Below, piece after piece: positions 1 to 9,117 of a DNA stretch of 41,280 nt (within the stretch, counting starts at the first letter, position 1; every line of letters starts with the position of its first letter). The notes below the pieces were generated by a model. That model saw only the letters and a list, made by a program, of their open reading frames with translations, was not told the origin of the DNA and made no database searches. Source of the DNA: an uncultured Eubacterium sp. Lineage in GTDB: Bacteria; Bacillota; Clostridia; Lachnospirales; Lachnospiraceae. Where the stretch lies: assembly GCF_934295145.1 (NCBI RefSeq), contig NZ_CAKRAS010000027.1:1-41280 (forward strand), in the 5' to 3' direction. A program made the position numbers and the translations under genes.

Positions 1-207
1 TTTCAGGGATCCAAAGATTGGCTTTCCAAAATTCAAATCAAAACACAGGAGCAGAAAAAGCTATACGACAAATGTGGCAATATAAAGAAAAACCTGAAAC
101 TTTCAGAACGAGTATATATCTGTTCGTGCGGAAACCGGATAGATCGGGATCTGAATGCGGCAATGAATATACGTGAAGAAGCACGCCGTATGTTGTTAGC
201 AGGATAA
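1..207 (+). CDS. tnpB: TnpB (IS200/IS605 family OrfB), C-terminal part
   Basis: An open frame runs in from the left edge and stops at 207, giving 68 residues. It holds the zinc-finger region (CGN, then CSCGNRIDRD) and the last RuvC motif, DRDLNAAMNI, which is diagnostic of TnpB/OrfB of IS200/IS605 elements. TnpB is an RNA-guided nuclease, the ancestor of Cas12, that uses an RNA from the element's right end. The rest of the gene, and any TnpA, lies outside the window. The first CxxC pair appears reduced (KCGN, one Cys visible), so activity cannot be judged. The element's right end follows directly. Confidence 0.9.
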   Translation, partial: FQGSKDWLSKIQIKTQEQKKLYDKCGNIKKNLKLSERVYICSCGNRIDRDLNAAMNIREEARRMLLAG

Positions 208-368
208 ATGGGAAGTGTCTGTATCCAGACAATGAAAATATCCCATAACTGGGTAAAAATGAATCGCGGGGCACGCGAGGATAGCTTGTAGATACTTGGC
301 GCAGTAGAGCCATTGAGCAAGAAGCCCCCACTTCAAAATCTGTGATTTAAGTGGTGGGAGCATGTCAC
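208..368 (+). ncRNA. IS200/IS605 right end with predicted omega/reRNA scaffold
   Basis: The non-coding stretch after tnpB ends in a hairpin (CCCCCACTT at 325-333 with AAGTGGTGGG at 349-358) followed by GCATGTCAC. This layout is typical of the right end of IS200/IS605 elements. In this family the region is transcribed with the tnpB 3' end as the guide scaffold RNA, and the guide is the host sequence just past the element. The exact boundary (taken near 368) is inferred from the usual end motif. The predicted guide would therefore come from about 369 onward, the antisense of the sfsA 3' end. Confidence 0.6.
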
Positions 369-1015
369 ATAATACAGATACTGTCATGGGTGATTTGACA
401 TGTCAGATACCACACATCCACGCCATTCCTTAGAGCTTCATCAAGAACTTCGCCAAAAGCAGGGTGTGTGGTCATATTTGGCAGGACAACAGAAACATTC
501 GGCATGGCAATGACGAAAGCAAGGATACAGTGGTAGCCTTGCTTTTTTGCATGGATTAGTTCTTTCACATGGCGGACAGCACGTTCACTTGGCGCATCCG
601 GAAAATAGCCGGTGCCGTCGATCTCCAGTGTACAGCCTTTAACTTCCATCAGATATTTTTCTTTTCCTTTCTCCATATAAAAATCGAGACGGGAATCGCC
701 ATATTTGTATTCCGGTTTGATAAACGTATAATCCTTAGTGGCGAGCCATTCGCCAACGACCTTATTCGGAGCCTGACTGTCGATATTTACCCAGCCCAGA
801 GATTCTTTGTATACACTGATCAGATCATATTTTGTTTTGCGGTTCGGATTGTCCGAGCAGGTCAGAGCTACCTTTGCATCGGGAAAAAGCAGTTCTCCCA
901 TGCGACCGGTATTTTTGACATGTACGGTTTCTAAGGAACCATTGATCATTACTTCTGCCACAAAACGATTGCGGCGGCGGACAAAGGTGCCCATTACAAC
1001 GTTTTCATACTTCAT
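365..1015 (-). CDS. sfsA: SfsA family protein (sugar fermentation stimulation protein homologue)
   Basis: 216 residues, close to the usual 230. The N-terminal half (TFVRRRNRFVAEV, then HVKNTGRMGELL) and the later RLDFYM...YLMEVKG and GYFPDAPSERAVRHV blocks are SfsA hallmarks. The D...ExK arrangement resembles a PD-(D/E)xK nuclease core. In E. coli SfsA is a DNA-binding protein linked to sugar utilisation; its biochemical role is unsettled. A GGAGGAAG site lies about 13 nt upstream. It is the last gene of a minus-strand group, 5 nt after the CDF transporter gene. Its stop codon lies inside the terminal motif of the adjoining IS element, so the last residue or two may be altered by the insertion. 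Confidence 0.9.
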   Translation of the reverse strand: MKYENVVMGTFVRRRNRFVAEVMINGSLETVHVKNTGRMGELLFPDAKVALTCSDNPNRKTKYDLISVYKESLGWVNIDSQAPNKVVGEWLATKDYTFIKPEYKYGDSRLDFYMEKGKEKYLMEVKGCTLEIDGTGYFPDAPSERAVRHVKELIHAKKQGYHCILAFVIAMPNVSVVLPNMTTHPAFGEVLDEALRNGVDVWYLTCQITHDSICIM

Positions 1016-1020
1016 ATAAT

Positions 1021-1974
1021 TTAATCTTCTTCCTCCGTATGAGCCTTGATTTTTTCCTCATCCATACTGTCTAACTGAATATCCGGTAACAGTTCAAAAT
1101 AAAAATCCTGATATTTTTCTGCCAGAGCAGCAATGCATTTTGTCTGCAAGATCTGGAATTTTGACAGCGAGATAATATCTTTGTCAAAAGTAATGTATAC
1201 ACTGATCCAGAGTTTTCGTCCGGTGCGGACAATATCGAAATACAGATTCTTGTGCCCGTAACCGCCGATGATCGGTTCTACGGTCGCTTTGATATCGTCT
1301 ACGGTCTCTGCTTCCGGCGGCCAGAGCATCAGATCACGAAGTCCGGTAATAACTGTTTTGATCGGTGTCGGCAGCATAAATGCAGACAATATGATGGTAA
1401 TGATCTGATCCAGATACGGTGTCAGACGCTGAAACCATGCGAACGGAACGATGATTGGAAGCAAAAATGCGATTGCCATTCCAAGAGAAACCACGCAGTC
1501 GATCTTCCATGTCTGTAATTCAATATTCACGATCGGTGAACTCATATGTTTGTTTTTAAAATGGAGGCAGATTGCCATGGTCAGACTTAAGGCGCAGGCA
1601 AAAAGCTCAAAAGCCGAAATGGTGTGAAAGGATACGGTATGTCCCCCATGAAGCAGCAGATGGATATTGTTAAAAATCAATCCAAAGGTAACTGCCGCCA
1701 TGATGGCACCTTTGACTACCACAAATCCGGTTTCTACTTGGGTAAATCCAAAGGGATGCTGTTCACTGGCAGGGCGGTAGAGCAATGGGATCAGAAAAAT
1801 CGATGGGAGCATCATAAAAAATTCCACACTGTCATAAACCGCATCCAGAAGAACTGCCTGAGAACCGGAAAAAACAGCCATGCCGATCTCTACGATGGCA
1901 AAGACCAGACTGCCGTACAGAGACAGGGTCATTGCTGATTTTTCTCTTTTCTGTGTTTTCTTTCCTACATGCAT
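1021..1974 (-). CDS. Cation diffusion facilitator (CDF) family transporter
   Basis: 317 residues from the start at 1974, chosen because AAGAGG lies just upstream; an in-frame ATG at 2031 lacks this. Several membrane segments are followed by a soluble C-terminal domain of about 80 residues, the CDF layout for proton-driven export of Zn, Fe, Mn or similar ions. The second membrane segment has the DxxxD pair (LLDAVYDSVEF). In the later segment the usual HxxxD pair reads TWKID, so one canonical ligand is replaced by Thr and the substrate may differ. It sits between a cardiolipin synthase gene and sfsA. A 14-bp perfect palindrome lies upstream. Confidence 0.85.
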   Translation of the reverse strand: MHVGKKTQKREKSAMTLSLYGSLVFAIVEIGMAVFSGSQAVLLDAVYDSVEFFMMLPSIFLIPLLYRPASEQHPFGFTQVETGFVVVKGAIMAAVTFGLIFNNIHLLLHGGHTVSFHTISAFELFACALSLTMAICLHFKNKHMSSPIVNIELQTWKIDCVVSLGMAIAFLLPIIVPFAWFQRLTPYLDQIITIILSAFMLPTPIKTVITGLRDLMLWPPEAETVDDIKATVEPIIGGYGHKNLYFDIVRTGRKLWISVYITFDKDIISLSKFQILQTKCIAALAEKYQDFYFELLPDIQLDSMDEEKIKAHTEEED

Positions 1975-2016
1975 AAATAGAACCTCTTTTGTAAATATGT
2001 TTTTGTATGACAAAAT

Positions 2017-2030
2017 TGCATTCGAATGCA
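2017..2030. promoter_or_regulatory. 14-bp perfect palindrome upstream of the CDF gene
   Basis: TGCATTCGAATGCA is a perfect palindrome 43-56 nt before the CDF start codon. Its size and place fit a repressor or metal-sensor operator, but no such regulator is encoded nearby, so the role is inferred. Confidence 0.35.
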
Positions 2031-2069
2031 TTTATATAGTTCTTGTTGTATCAAATGACTGGTTGTATT

Positions 2070-3638
2070 TTACATAAGTTGCGCAAATAACCGTAAAATC
2101 AACTGTCCCAGACGCAGATGTGCGCCGAGGCCGGTTTTGTATTTTTCTGTCACTTCACGGCATTGCGAAAATGTATGTTTGAAATCATGCTTTATCTCAG
2201 CAACCGCCGGGCAATCCACCATGAAACAGCCATTTTCAAAATGGTGGTACAGACTGCGGTAATCCAGATTGATGGTACCGCAGGTGGCCATACGGTCATC
2301 GGCAATGCTCATTTTTGCATGGCAGAATCCCGGTGCCCATTCAAAAATACGGACTCCGTTGGAAACCAGTTGATGGTAAAAAGAGCGGGTAACGCTGTAA
2401 ACCATCTTTTTATCCGGGATTCCGGGCGTGATAATGCGGACATCCACACCACGTTTTGCAGCAAGAGACAGGGCGTGTGACATTTCATCGGTAATGATCA
2501 GATACGGTGTGATAAACCAGCAGTAATGTTCCGCTTTATTTGCCATACTGATATAGACTTCTTCTCCCACCTGTTCATCATCCAGAGGGCTGTCAGCATA
2601 AGGCTGGACATATCCGTGCTGAATCGATTTATATCGGTACTCTGTCAGATAAGGTTCAAAAGAACGATCGCTTGGCAGATTCTTTTTGATCGCATTCCAC
2701 ATTTCCAGAAATGTGATGGTCAGAGATCTGACGGCATCTCCTTCCAGACGGATGCCGGTATCCTTCCATTCTCCATAAGGGTGAGAAAATCCAAAATATT
2801 CGTTTGCAAGATTATAGCCGCCGGTAAATCCTATTTTTCCATCAATGACGGTAATTTTGCGGTGATCGCGGTTGTTCAAAAACAAATTAACACCCGGAAC
2901 AAAAGGATTAAATACACGGCAGGCAATGCCAAGTGTTTCCAGTTGTTTCGCAAAATCATGATTCAAAAAACTGATGGAACCCATGTCATCGTAAAAAACA
3001 CGGACTTCGACGCCTGCTTTTGCACGTTCTGCCAGCACATCCTGAATTTTCTGCCATGCATCGGCATTTTCAATGGCATGATACTCCATAAAAATAAATT
3101 TTTCAGCTTTTGCCAGATCGCTAAGTTGTGCTTCCAGTCCCTGTACAGCTTTCGGGTAATAGGTAATGTCCGTATTTTGATAAACAGGATAAGCAGCATT
3201 TCGGTACAGATAATCAGAAATACTTCCGGCTGGCGCATAATGTTTTTTCAGGCGATGTGAAATATCGTGATTTGGCGACAGACATGGCAGCAAAATGGCA
3301 TCGATTTCCTGATAACGTCTGCGCATATTGCGGGTACCTTTGTTTGTCTGAAACATCAGATACAGACAGACACCGAGTACTGGTATGATTAGAATTAATA
3401 TGATCCATGGCATTTTCAGGGAAGATGTTTTATTTTTGCTGTAAATATATAAAACGAGGATCAGTACAAGAATTTTTGTCAGGGCATTGATCCAGGGCAT
3501 TTGTGTATTCAGACGTTTCATAACAGCAATAAAAAAAGCAATCTGAAGAAAAATTGCTAACAGGCAGAAGAAAAGTCGTTTTACACTGTTTTTGGTTTTA
3601 CTTCGACTTTCCATTGTGTGATGATGTATCTTTGCCAT
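2070..3638 (-). CDS. cls: Cardiolipin synthase (phospholipase D family)
   Basis: 522 residues. Two hydrophobic N-terminal segments are followed by two phospholipase-D domains with HKD motifs: HRKITVID starting at about H259 and HAKMSIAD at about H440, each followed by the usual Gly/Asn context (FTGGYN, GTINLDYRS). The enzyme joins phosphatidylglycerol molecules to make cardiolipin at the membrane. Start 3638 is preferred because GGAAAGGATG precedes it at good spacing; the frame is open another 34 codons upstream without a good site. It is the first gene of the minus-strand cls-CDF-sfsA group, with 95 nt before the CDF gene. Confidence 0.93.
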   Translation of the reverse strand: MAKIHHHTMESRSKTKNSVKRLFFCLLAIFLQIAFFIAVMKRLNTQMPWINALTKILVLILVLYIYSKNKTSSLKMPWIILILIIPVLGVCLYLMFQTNKGTRNMRRRYQEIDAILLPCLSPNHDISHRLKKHYAPAGSISDYLYRNAAYPVYQNTDITYYPKAVQGLEAQLSDLAKAEKFIFMEYHAIENADAWQKIQDVLAERAKAGVEVRVFYDDMGSISFLNHDFAKQLETLGIACRVFNPFVPGVNLFLNNRDHRKITVIDGKIGFTGGYNLANEYFGFSHPYGEWKDTGIRLEGDAVRSLTITFLEMWNAIKKNLPSDRSFEPYLTEYRYKSIQHGYVQPYADSPLDDEQVGEEVYISMANKAEHYCWFITPYLIITDEMSHALSLAAKRGVDVRIITPGIPDKKMVYSVTRSFYHQLVSNGVRIFEWAPGFCHAKMSIADDRMATCGTINLDYRSLYHHFENGCFMVDCPAVAEIKHDFKHTFSQCREVTEKYKTGLGAHLRLGQLILRLFAQLM

Positions 3639-3702
3639 TGTGCTGTCATCCTTTCCATATTGCAAATATCGTTCTGTATACAGTGTTTTGACACCCAAAT
3701 TT

Positions 3703-3869
3703 TGATTACACGGATTGTTCCGTGCTTTGCACTCACACAATCCTTCCCGCTATTCGCATATCGTGGGATAAAAATCCCACTTTTATGCTCATATCGGGGC
3801 GTGTCATTAAGCCATAAAAACACTCTTGTGCAAGCACATCGTGGTTTCAGGCTTTTGACACTGTAATCA
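3703..3869 (-). repeat. 167-nt structured repeat, copy 1
   Basis: First of three related 167-nt elements. Closing stem: TGATTACA 3703-3710 with TGTAATCA 3862-3869. Hairpin 2: GGATTGT 3712-3718 with ACAATCC 3737-3743, plus inner GTGC/GCAC. Hairpin 3: GTGGGAT 3763-3769 with ATCCCAC 3774-3780. Hairpin 4: GTGTCA 3801-3806 with TGACAC 3856-3861, plus AAGCC/GGCTT and GTGC/GCAC. Strand is given as minus because G-U pairs in the other copies fit that orientation. Short open frames across it (containing PLLCSYRG) are probably not genes. It fills the cls/response-regulator gap; 3870-4050 otherwise holds only a short palindrome (3995-4012). Confidence 0.8.
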
Positions 3870-4050
3870 TAGATTATGATACCATAATTTTTCAACACAG
3901 CAAGAAAAAATCTGTTACAATAAGGAAAAAGTACTATTGAATGGAAAAATAAATTGTGGTTGTATCAGAAAAACAGGATGACAAAATAAGGAAATTATAT
4001 GTTTTCATATAAGATGCAAACAGTGTAGTAAAATGAGAAAGGCAGCAATT

Positions 4051-4722
4051 ATGTATCGAATTTTTTGCGTGGAAGACGATGAGACCATCGGAAAAATGAT
4101 AAAAAAACATCTGGAAAAATGGGATTTTGAAGTGTATGTGGCAGAAGACCTCAGCCAGATCATGACGGAGTTTGCGTCATTTGATCCGCAGCTTGTGCTG
4201 ATGGACATCCGGCTTCCTTTTTATAACGGTTATTACTGGTGTACGGAAATCCGCAAAGTATCGAAAGTGCCGGTGATCTTTTTGTCCTCTGTGGCGGACA
4301 ATATGAATATCGTTATGGCGATGAATATGGGCGGGGATGATTTTATCTCGAAGCCATTTGATCTGGAAGTGCTGACGGCGAAAATCCAGGCGTTGCTGCG
4401 CAGAAGTTATGACTTTGCGGGAAGCAGCAGTATGTTAGAACATAAGGGTGCAGTTTTAAATCTGCTGGATGCTACGCTGACCTGGAACGGTCAACAGATT
4501 GAACTGACAAAAAACGAACTGAAGATTTTGCAGACGTTAATGGAACATAAGGAAAAAATCGTGAGCCGGGAAGAACTGATGGAAAAACTCTGGGAAAGTG
4601 ATGCTTATGTGGATGAAAACACGCTGTCGGTAAATGTCAATCGTCTCAGGAAAAAGTTATCTTCGGTTGGGCTGGATGATTTTATTCTGACCAAGAAAGG
4701 AATCGGGTATCGAATCGGATGA
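4051..4722 (+). CDS. OmpR-family response regulator, BceR-like
   Basis: 223 residues. An N-terminal receiver domain has the acidic pocket EDD at 8-10, phospho-acceptor D52 (LVLMDIRLP) and a conserved Lys in SKPFD. A C-terminal winged helix (about 130-223) ends in KKGIGYRIG. Start 4051 is chosen for the GAAAGG site 8 nt upstream rather than the in-frame ATG at 4033. The stop overlaps the next gene's start (ATGA), so the pair is translationally coupled. Its kinase is of the short intramembrane-sensing type, so the system probably senses peptide antibiotics acting on the cell envelope and activates a BceAB-type transporter. Such a transporter lies at 20272-23044, not next door. Confidence 0.92.
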   Translation: MYRIFCVEDDETIGKMIKKHLEKWDFEVYVAEDLSQIMTEFASFDPQLVLMDIRLPFYNGYYWCTEIRKVSKVPVIFLSSVADNMNIVMAMNMGGDDFISKPFDLEVLTAKIQALLRRSYDFAGSSSMLEHKGAVLNLLDATLTWNGQQIELTKNELKILQTLMEHKEKIVSREELMEKLWESDAYVDENTLSVNVNRLRKKLSSVGLDDFILTKKGIGYRIG

Positions 4723-5780
4723 AAACCGTAGAAAGTTTTATCAAGCGAAATATAGAGTGGTTGATTCTGGCAACTGCCATGCTTTGTATGCATGTGTTTT
4801 ATTTGTTTTTGATCGGACGCCCTGAGGGGGATCTGATCTATGCGGGAATCCTGGATCTGTGCATTGTTGTGTTTGTGGCATGTATTGCGTATATCCGTTA
4901 CTATCGGAAAGTGCGGTATCTGAAAGATATGCTGCAACAGCCGTTCTCCGGGGAAATGAAACTGCCGGAGACGGAGGATGTGATAGAGGAACTGTTGGGA
5001 CAACTTGCGGAAAATGCCAATATTGAGCGTCAACTGACGTTGAATACCACTGCCAGACAGCAGTCTGAGATGAAGGATTATTATGCAAAATGGGTGCATC
5101 AGATCAAGACACCGATCGCGGGACTTCAGCTTTTGCTTCAAATGGAACGAAGTGAGCTGGAAGAAGCAGAAGCAAAGGATGGGATTTCAGAAGAACTTTA
5201 TGTAAAGCAGCTTCAAAATCTGACTGATATAGAAGATGAATTATTTCGGATTGAAGAATACGTGGGAATGGCATTGCAGTATCAGCGACTCAACAGTACG
5301 TCAAATGATTACATCTTAAAACGGATATCTCTGGACGCTGTAATTCGTGAAGTGATCCACAAATATGCGAAAATCATGATCCGACGAAAAATCCGGATGC
5401 ACTATGAGAAAACGGAAGTAACGGTTATTTCTGATGAAAAATGGCTTGCATTTGTATTGGAACAGTTATTGTCTAACGCTGTGAAATATACACCTGAGGG
5501 TGAGATTACCATTGAAGTGCGGGAAGAACCGCAGCACATCTGGCTGGAAATCCGGGATACGGGTATTGGTATTCGAAGTGAAGATATTCCACGGGTATTT
5601 GAAAAAGGATATACCGGGTTTAACGGACATGAAGATAAACGTTCCACAGGAATTGGACTGTATCTGTGCCGGGAAGTATTACAAAAACTGGGGCATACGA
5701 TCCAGATACAGTCCGAAATGGGTGTTGGAACCAACGTAAAAGTTGGCTTCTCAAGGGATGTGATTGATTTCAGGGATTAA
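4719..5780 (+). CDS. Intramembrane-sensing histidine kinase, BceS-like
   Basis: 353 residues. Two membrane helices near the N-terminus (about 14-32 and 40-60) have only a few residues between them, which is the BceS/GraS layout that cannot bind ligand outside by itself. The H box is WVHQIKTPIAG with H127. The ATPase domain has N box LLSNAVKY, G1 DTGIGI and G2 STGIGLYL. Kinases of this type depend on a BceAB-type ABC permease for signal input. It overlaps the response regulator gene by 4 nt. Its 3' end overlaps convergent purA by a few bases, leaving no room for a separate terminator. Confidence 0.92.
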   Translation: MKTVESFIKRNIEWLILATAMLCMHVFYLFLIGRPEGDLIYAGILDLCIVVFVACIAYIRYYRKVRYLKDMLQQPFSGEMKLPETEDVIEELLGQLAENANIERQLTLNTTARQQSEMKDYYAKWVHQIKTPIAGLQLLLQMERSELEEAEAKDGISEELYVKQLQNLTDIEDELFRIEEYVGMALQYQRLNSTSNDYILKRISLDAVIREVIHKYAKIMIRRKIRMHYEKTEVTVISDEKWLAFVLEQLLSNAVKYTPEGEITIEVREEPQHIWLEIRDTGIGIRSEDIPRVFEKGYTGFNGHEDKRSTGIGLYLCREVLQKLGHTIQIQSEMGVGTNVKVGFSRDVIDFRD

Positions 5781-7081
5781 AAAAGCCAATTTCCTTTTAA
5801 TAAAAACTGATTCCGTTTTGCCCCAATGGAAATAAACTGAATTTCATGATCTAAGAGCTGCTCCAGGTGTCGGATATAATTCTGTGCGTTCTGGGGCAGT
5901 TCACGATAAGTATGGCATCTGGAAATATCTGTTTTCCATCCGGGAATCATTTCCAGAACCGGGGTGTAGCTGCCAATGTCTTCGGAAGAATCAAATTTTG
6001 TCGTCTGCTGTCCATCGCGGCTGTATGCGGTGATTACAGGAATTTCATCCAGATGACTTAAAACATCAAGTTTTGTCAGAGCCAGTTTATCGGCATTTTG
6101 CATTTTTAAACCATAGCGGGCAGCCACGGTATCGAAAGGTCCGACACGCTGTGGACGTCCTGTGGCGGAACCGTATTCGTGTCCGGCTTCCCGAAGGGTA
6201 TCATTCCAGGTTCGTCCCATTGCTTTTTCGGCAACGAAGGAACCGGCACCGACGCAGGAGGAGTAGGCTTTCAATACGCCGATAATATGGTCCGGATGCG
6301 CCCATGGAATTCCTGCACCGATAGGTGCATAAGCGGCAATGGTGGAAGAACTTGACGTATAGGGATAGATGCCGTAATCAATGTCACGCATGGCACCAAG
6401 CTGTGCCTCTAAAAGAACTCTTTTTCCATTGGCAAGTGCTGTTTCCAGATAGCGGCTGGTATCTGCTATATAAGGTGCAAACTGCGCTGCCTGATCTTCG
6501 CACCAGGCATAAAGGGCAGGATAGGACATGGGTTCCTGATGATAACAGCCTGCAAGTTCCAGATTTTTTGCCTCCAGTATGGTTTTTAATTTTAACTGTA
6601 CGGAAATGTCAGTTAAATGCAGCAGGTCGCCCATACGAATCGTCTTTTTTCGATATTTGTCGCAGTAGGCATAAGCAATCCCATGTCTGGTAGAACCAAA
6701 TTCTGCGGCAGTTTTTGCCAGTCGGTTTTCTTCTAAAATATCCTGAATTTTATGCCATGGCATAGAGACCGTGGCGCGTTTTGATATTTTTAATTGCTTT
6801 GGAGTAATGTCATAGCCTTTGTTTTTCATATGCTGGAGTTCGCCGGAGAGATGTTCCGGATCAATGACCATTCCGTCACCTAGAATACAGGTTACATTGG
6901 AATGTAAAATACCGGATGGAAGCAGGTTGAATACAAATTTGCGCTGACCGGTTACTACGGTATGACCAGCGTTATTACCACCCTGATAGCGAACCACAAC
7001 ATCGGAGTGGTGTGCCATCAGATCAACCATTCTGCCCTTTCCTTCGTCTCCCCAGTTCAATCCACTGATTACGGTAAGCAT
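5777..7081 (-). CDS. purA: Adenylosuccinate synthetase
   Basis: 434 residues, normal size. It joins IMP and aspartate using GTP, the first committed step to AMP. The N-terminal GDEGKG loop, the GNNAGHTVV block, the GSTRHGIAYAY region and GRPQRVGPFDTVAARY all match the family. Start 7081 follows AGAGGAGG at good spacing; the frame is open 40 codons further upstream but those encode a hydrophobic AT-rich stretch unlike PurA. Transcribed alone on the minus strand and divergent from the LysR pair. No purine riboswitch was recognised in the leader. Confidence 0.97.
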   Translation of the reverse strand: MLTVISGLNWGDEGKGRMVDLMAHHSDVVVRYQGGNNAGHTVVTGQRKFVFNLLPSGILHSNVTCILGDGMVIDPEHLSGELQHMKNKGYDITPKQLKISKRATVSMPWHKIQDILEENRLAKTAAEFGSTRHGIAYAYCDKYRKKTIRMGDLLHLTDISVQLKLKTILEAKNLELAGCYHQEPMSYPALYAWCEDQAAQFAPYIADTSRYLETALANGKRVLLEAQLGAMRDIDYGIYPYTSSSSTIAAYAPIGAGIPWAHPDHIIGVLKAYSSCVGAGSFVAEKAMGRTWNDTLREAGHEYGSATGRPQRVGPFDTVAARYGLKMQNADKLALTKLDVLSHLDEIPVITAYSRDGQQTTKFDSSEDIGSYTPVLEMIPGWKTDISRCHTYRELPQNAQNYIRHLEQLLDHEIQFISIGAKRNQFLLKGNWLF

Positions 7082-7112
7082 CGTAAAAATCCTCCTCTTT
7101 TTATCTGGGACG

Positions 7113-7141
7113 ATTATACTATTGAAATAGAAATACGTAAA
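7113..7141 (-). promoter_or_regulatory. Predicted purA promoter
   Basis: On the minus strand TTTACG (7136-7141), 17 nt spacer, TATAAT (7113-7118), with the purA start about 32 nt further on. A perfect -10 and a 4/6 -35. Confidence 0.55.
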
Positions 7142-7321
7142 AGATATAATTGATATATTACAAATTATAAATTGATATACCAGATGAGAGATGATTTTCA
7201 TTTTTACAGACAGTGAGTAACAAAATTATATTAGTGCCGGAATTCGGTTCACTGATATATAGGTCGTGAGTAAAAATAGTGCGAAAATGCATAACCAACA
7301 ATGTTTTCAAAAGGGGAACGT

Positions 7322-8218
7322 ATGAACATTAATTTCGAGTATTATAAAATATTTTATTATGTAGCAAAGTACTGCAATTTTACGAAAGCAGCCAGAGTGC
7401 TTGGAAGCAGTCAGCCGAATGTGACCAGAGCCATGAATACCTTAGAGCAGCAGATGCGGTGCACACTTTTTATCAGAAACAATCGTGGTGTACAGCTGAC
7501 ACCGGAAGGGGAAAAATTGTATGTGCATGTATCGGCAGCCATGACACAGCTTCTGGCGGCGGAGGAAGAACTGGCGGACAGTACCAATCTGTCCCGGGGA
7601 AGTATTGCCATCGGAGCCAGTGAGACGGCGCTGAATATTTTCCTGCTGGATAAATTAAAGCAGTTTCATATGGAGTATCCCGGAATTCGATTGAAGATTT
7701 ACAACCATTCCTCTCCGGAGGCGATTGAAGCGGTAAAAAGCGGTAAGGTGGATTTTGCGGTGATTTCCACACCGACAGAGGTAGAAATGCCACTAAAGAA
7801 AGTGATCCTGCAGCCTTTTAGGGAAATCCTTGTGGGCGGACAGACCTTCACAGCGTTGAGCAGTCAGACTCTTTCCCTGGCAGAATTGAAAAATTATCCG
7901 CTGATCTGTTTGGGGGAGGAAACAATGACCTACCGATTTTATAAGGGATTGTTTTTATTCCATGGTCTGGAACTGAAGCCGGATACAGAGGCGGCTACCA
8001 CAGATCAGATCTTACCACTTGTAAAATGTGATCTTGGACTTGGATTTCTTCCGGAAGAGATGGCAAAAGATGCATTACAAAAAGGAGAAATCGTGCAGAT
8101 CTGTTTGCGTGATGCGATCCCGGAACGAAACATTTGTCTGGTGTACGATGTACAGCATCCGCTGAATGAGGCAGCCAGACAGTTTCGGAAGACGATTATG
8201 GAGGAGAAAAAGGCATGA
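7322..8218 (+). CDS. LysR-family transcriptional regulator
   Basis: 298 residues. An N-terminal winged helix-turn-helix (FTKAARVLGSSQPNVTRAMNTLE) is followed by a LysR effector-binding domain (GSIAIGASETALNIFLL onward). Start 7322 follows AAAGGGG; an in-frame ATG at 7301 lacks this. The stop overlaps the start of a second LysR gene, so two LysR proteins are made from one transcript. The divergent purA and the downstream methionine-synthase-like gene are the nearest possible targets. The effector is unknown. Confidence 0.9.
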   Translation: MNINFEYYKIFYYVAKYCNFTKAARVLGSSQPNVTRAMNTLEQQMRCTLFIRNNRGVQLTPEGEKLYVHVSAAMTQLLAAEEELADSTNLSRGSIAIGASETALNIFLLDKLKQFHMEYPGIRLKIYNHSSPEAIEAVKSGKVDFAVISTPTEVEMPLKKVILQPFREILVGGQTFTALSSQTLSLAELKNYPLICLGEETMTYRFYKGLFLFHGLELKPDTEAATTDQILPLVKCDLGLGFLPEEMAKDALQKGEIVQICLRDAIPERNICLVYDVQHPLNEAARQFRKTIMEEKKA

Positions 8219-9117
8219 CACTGCAACAGCTAAAATATGCAATCACCGTGGCGGAGACAGGAACTATCACGGAAGCCGCGAAAAAACTTTATATTTCACA
8301 GCCAAGCCTGACCAATGCCATCCATGATCTGGAAAAAGAGATGAATGTGGAGATTTTTCATCGAACAAACAAAGGCATTGATATTTCCAAGGAAGGAGAA
8401 AAATTCCTTGGCTATGCCAGACAGGTGCTGGAGCAGGCGGCGATTCTGGAAGACAAGTATAAAAACGGAAGCGGAGGAAAAAAGCAGTTTTGCGTATCAA
8501 CGCAGCATTATTCCTTTGCGGTCAATGCGTTTGTCGATCTGATCCAGCAATACGGTCAAGAAGAGTATGATTTCAGTTTACGTGAAACTCAGACTTACGA
8601 GATCATTGAAGATGTGGCAAAAATGAAAAGCGAGATCGGCATTCTGTTTTTGAACGAATTTAATGAGAAAGTACTCCGAAAATTGATGAAAGCCAATGAT
8701 CTGGAATTTCACCCACTGTTTACGGCGCGACCGCATGTATTTATCAGTAGGAGACATCCATTGGCAGATCATACGATCATTACAAATGAAGAACTGGAAG
8801 CGTATCCGTATCTTTCTTTTGAGCAGGGGGAACATAATTCGTTCTATTTTTCGGAAGAAATTTTTTCAACGACGGAGCGGAAGAAAAATATTCGTGTCCG
8901 TGACCGTGCGACGCTTTTTAATCTTCTGATCGGACTGAACGGATATACCGTCTGCAGCGGTGTAATCGATCAGGATCTGAATGGAGAAGATATTATTGCG
9001 GTTCCGCTTCAGGATGAAAGTGATATGCAGATCGGTTACCTGACGCATCGAAGGGGAATGCGGAGTAGATTGGGAGAAACCTATTTAGCGTTTTTAAAGG
9101 AATATCTGAAAGTTTGA
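8215..9117 (+). CDS. LysR-family transcriptional regulator
   Basis: 300 residues with the usual N-terminal helix-turn-helix (TITEAAKKLYISQPSLTNAIHDLE) and a periplasmic-binding-like effector domain. It begins 4 nt inside the upstream LysR gene (ATGA overlap). The two proteins are clearly different in sequence, so this is not a recent duplication. The next gene downstream is a MetE-like methyltransferase 262 nt away, after a strong palindrome. LysR proteins of the CysB/MetR/MtaR branch often control sulfur amino acid genes, so a link is plausible but not shown. Confidence 0.9.
   Translation: MTLQQLKYAITVAETGTITEAAKKLYISQPSLTNAIHDLEKEMNVEIFHRTNKGIDISKEGEKFLGYARQVLEQAAILEDKYKNGSGGKKQFCVSTQHYSFAVNAFVDLIQQYGQEEYDFSLRETQTYEIIEDVAKMKSEIGILFLNEFNEKVLRKLMKANDLEFHPLFTARPHVFISRRHPLADHTIITNEELEAYPYLSFEQGEHNSFYFSEEIFSTTERKKNIRVRDRATLFNLLIGLNGYTVCSGVIDQDLNGEDIIAVPLQDESDMQIGYLTHRRGMRSRLGETYLAFLKEYLKV

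Noticed and set aside
2118..3260. Long open frames on the plus strand opposite cls
   Set aside because: They are antisense shadows of the cardiolipin synthase gene and have no family features.
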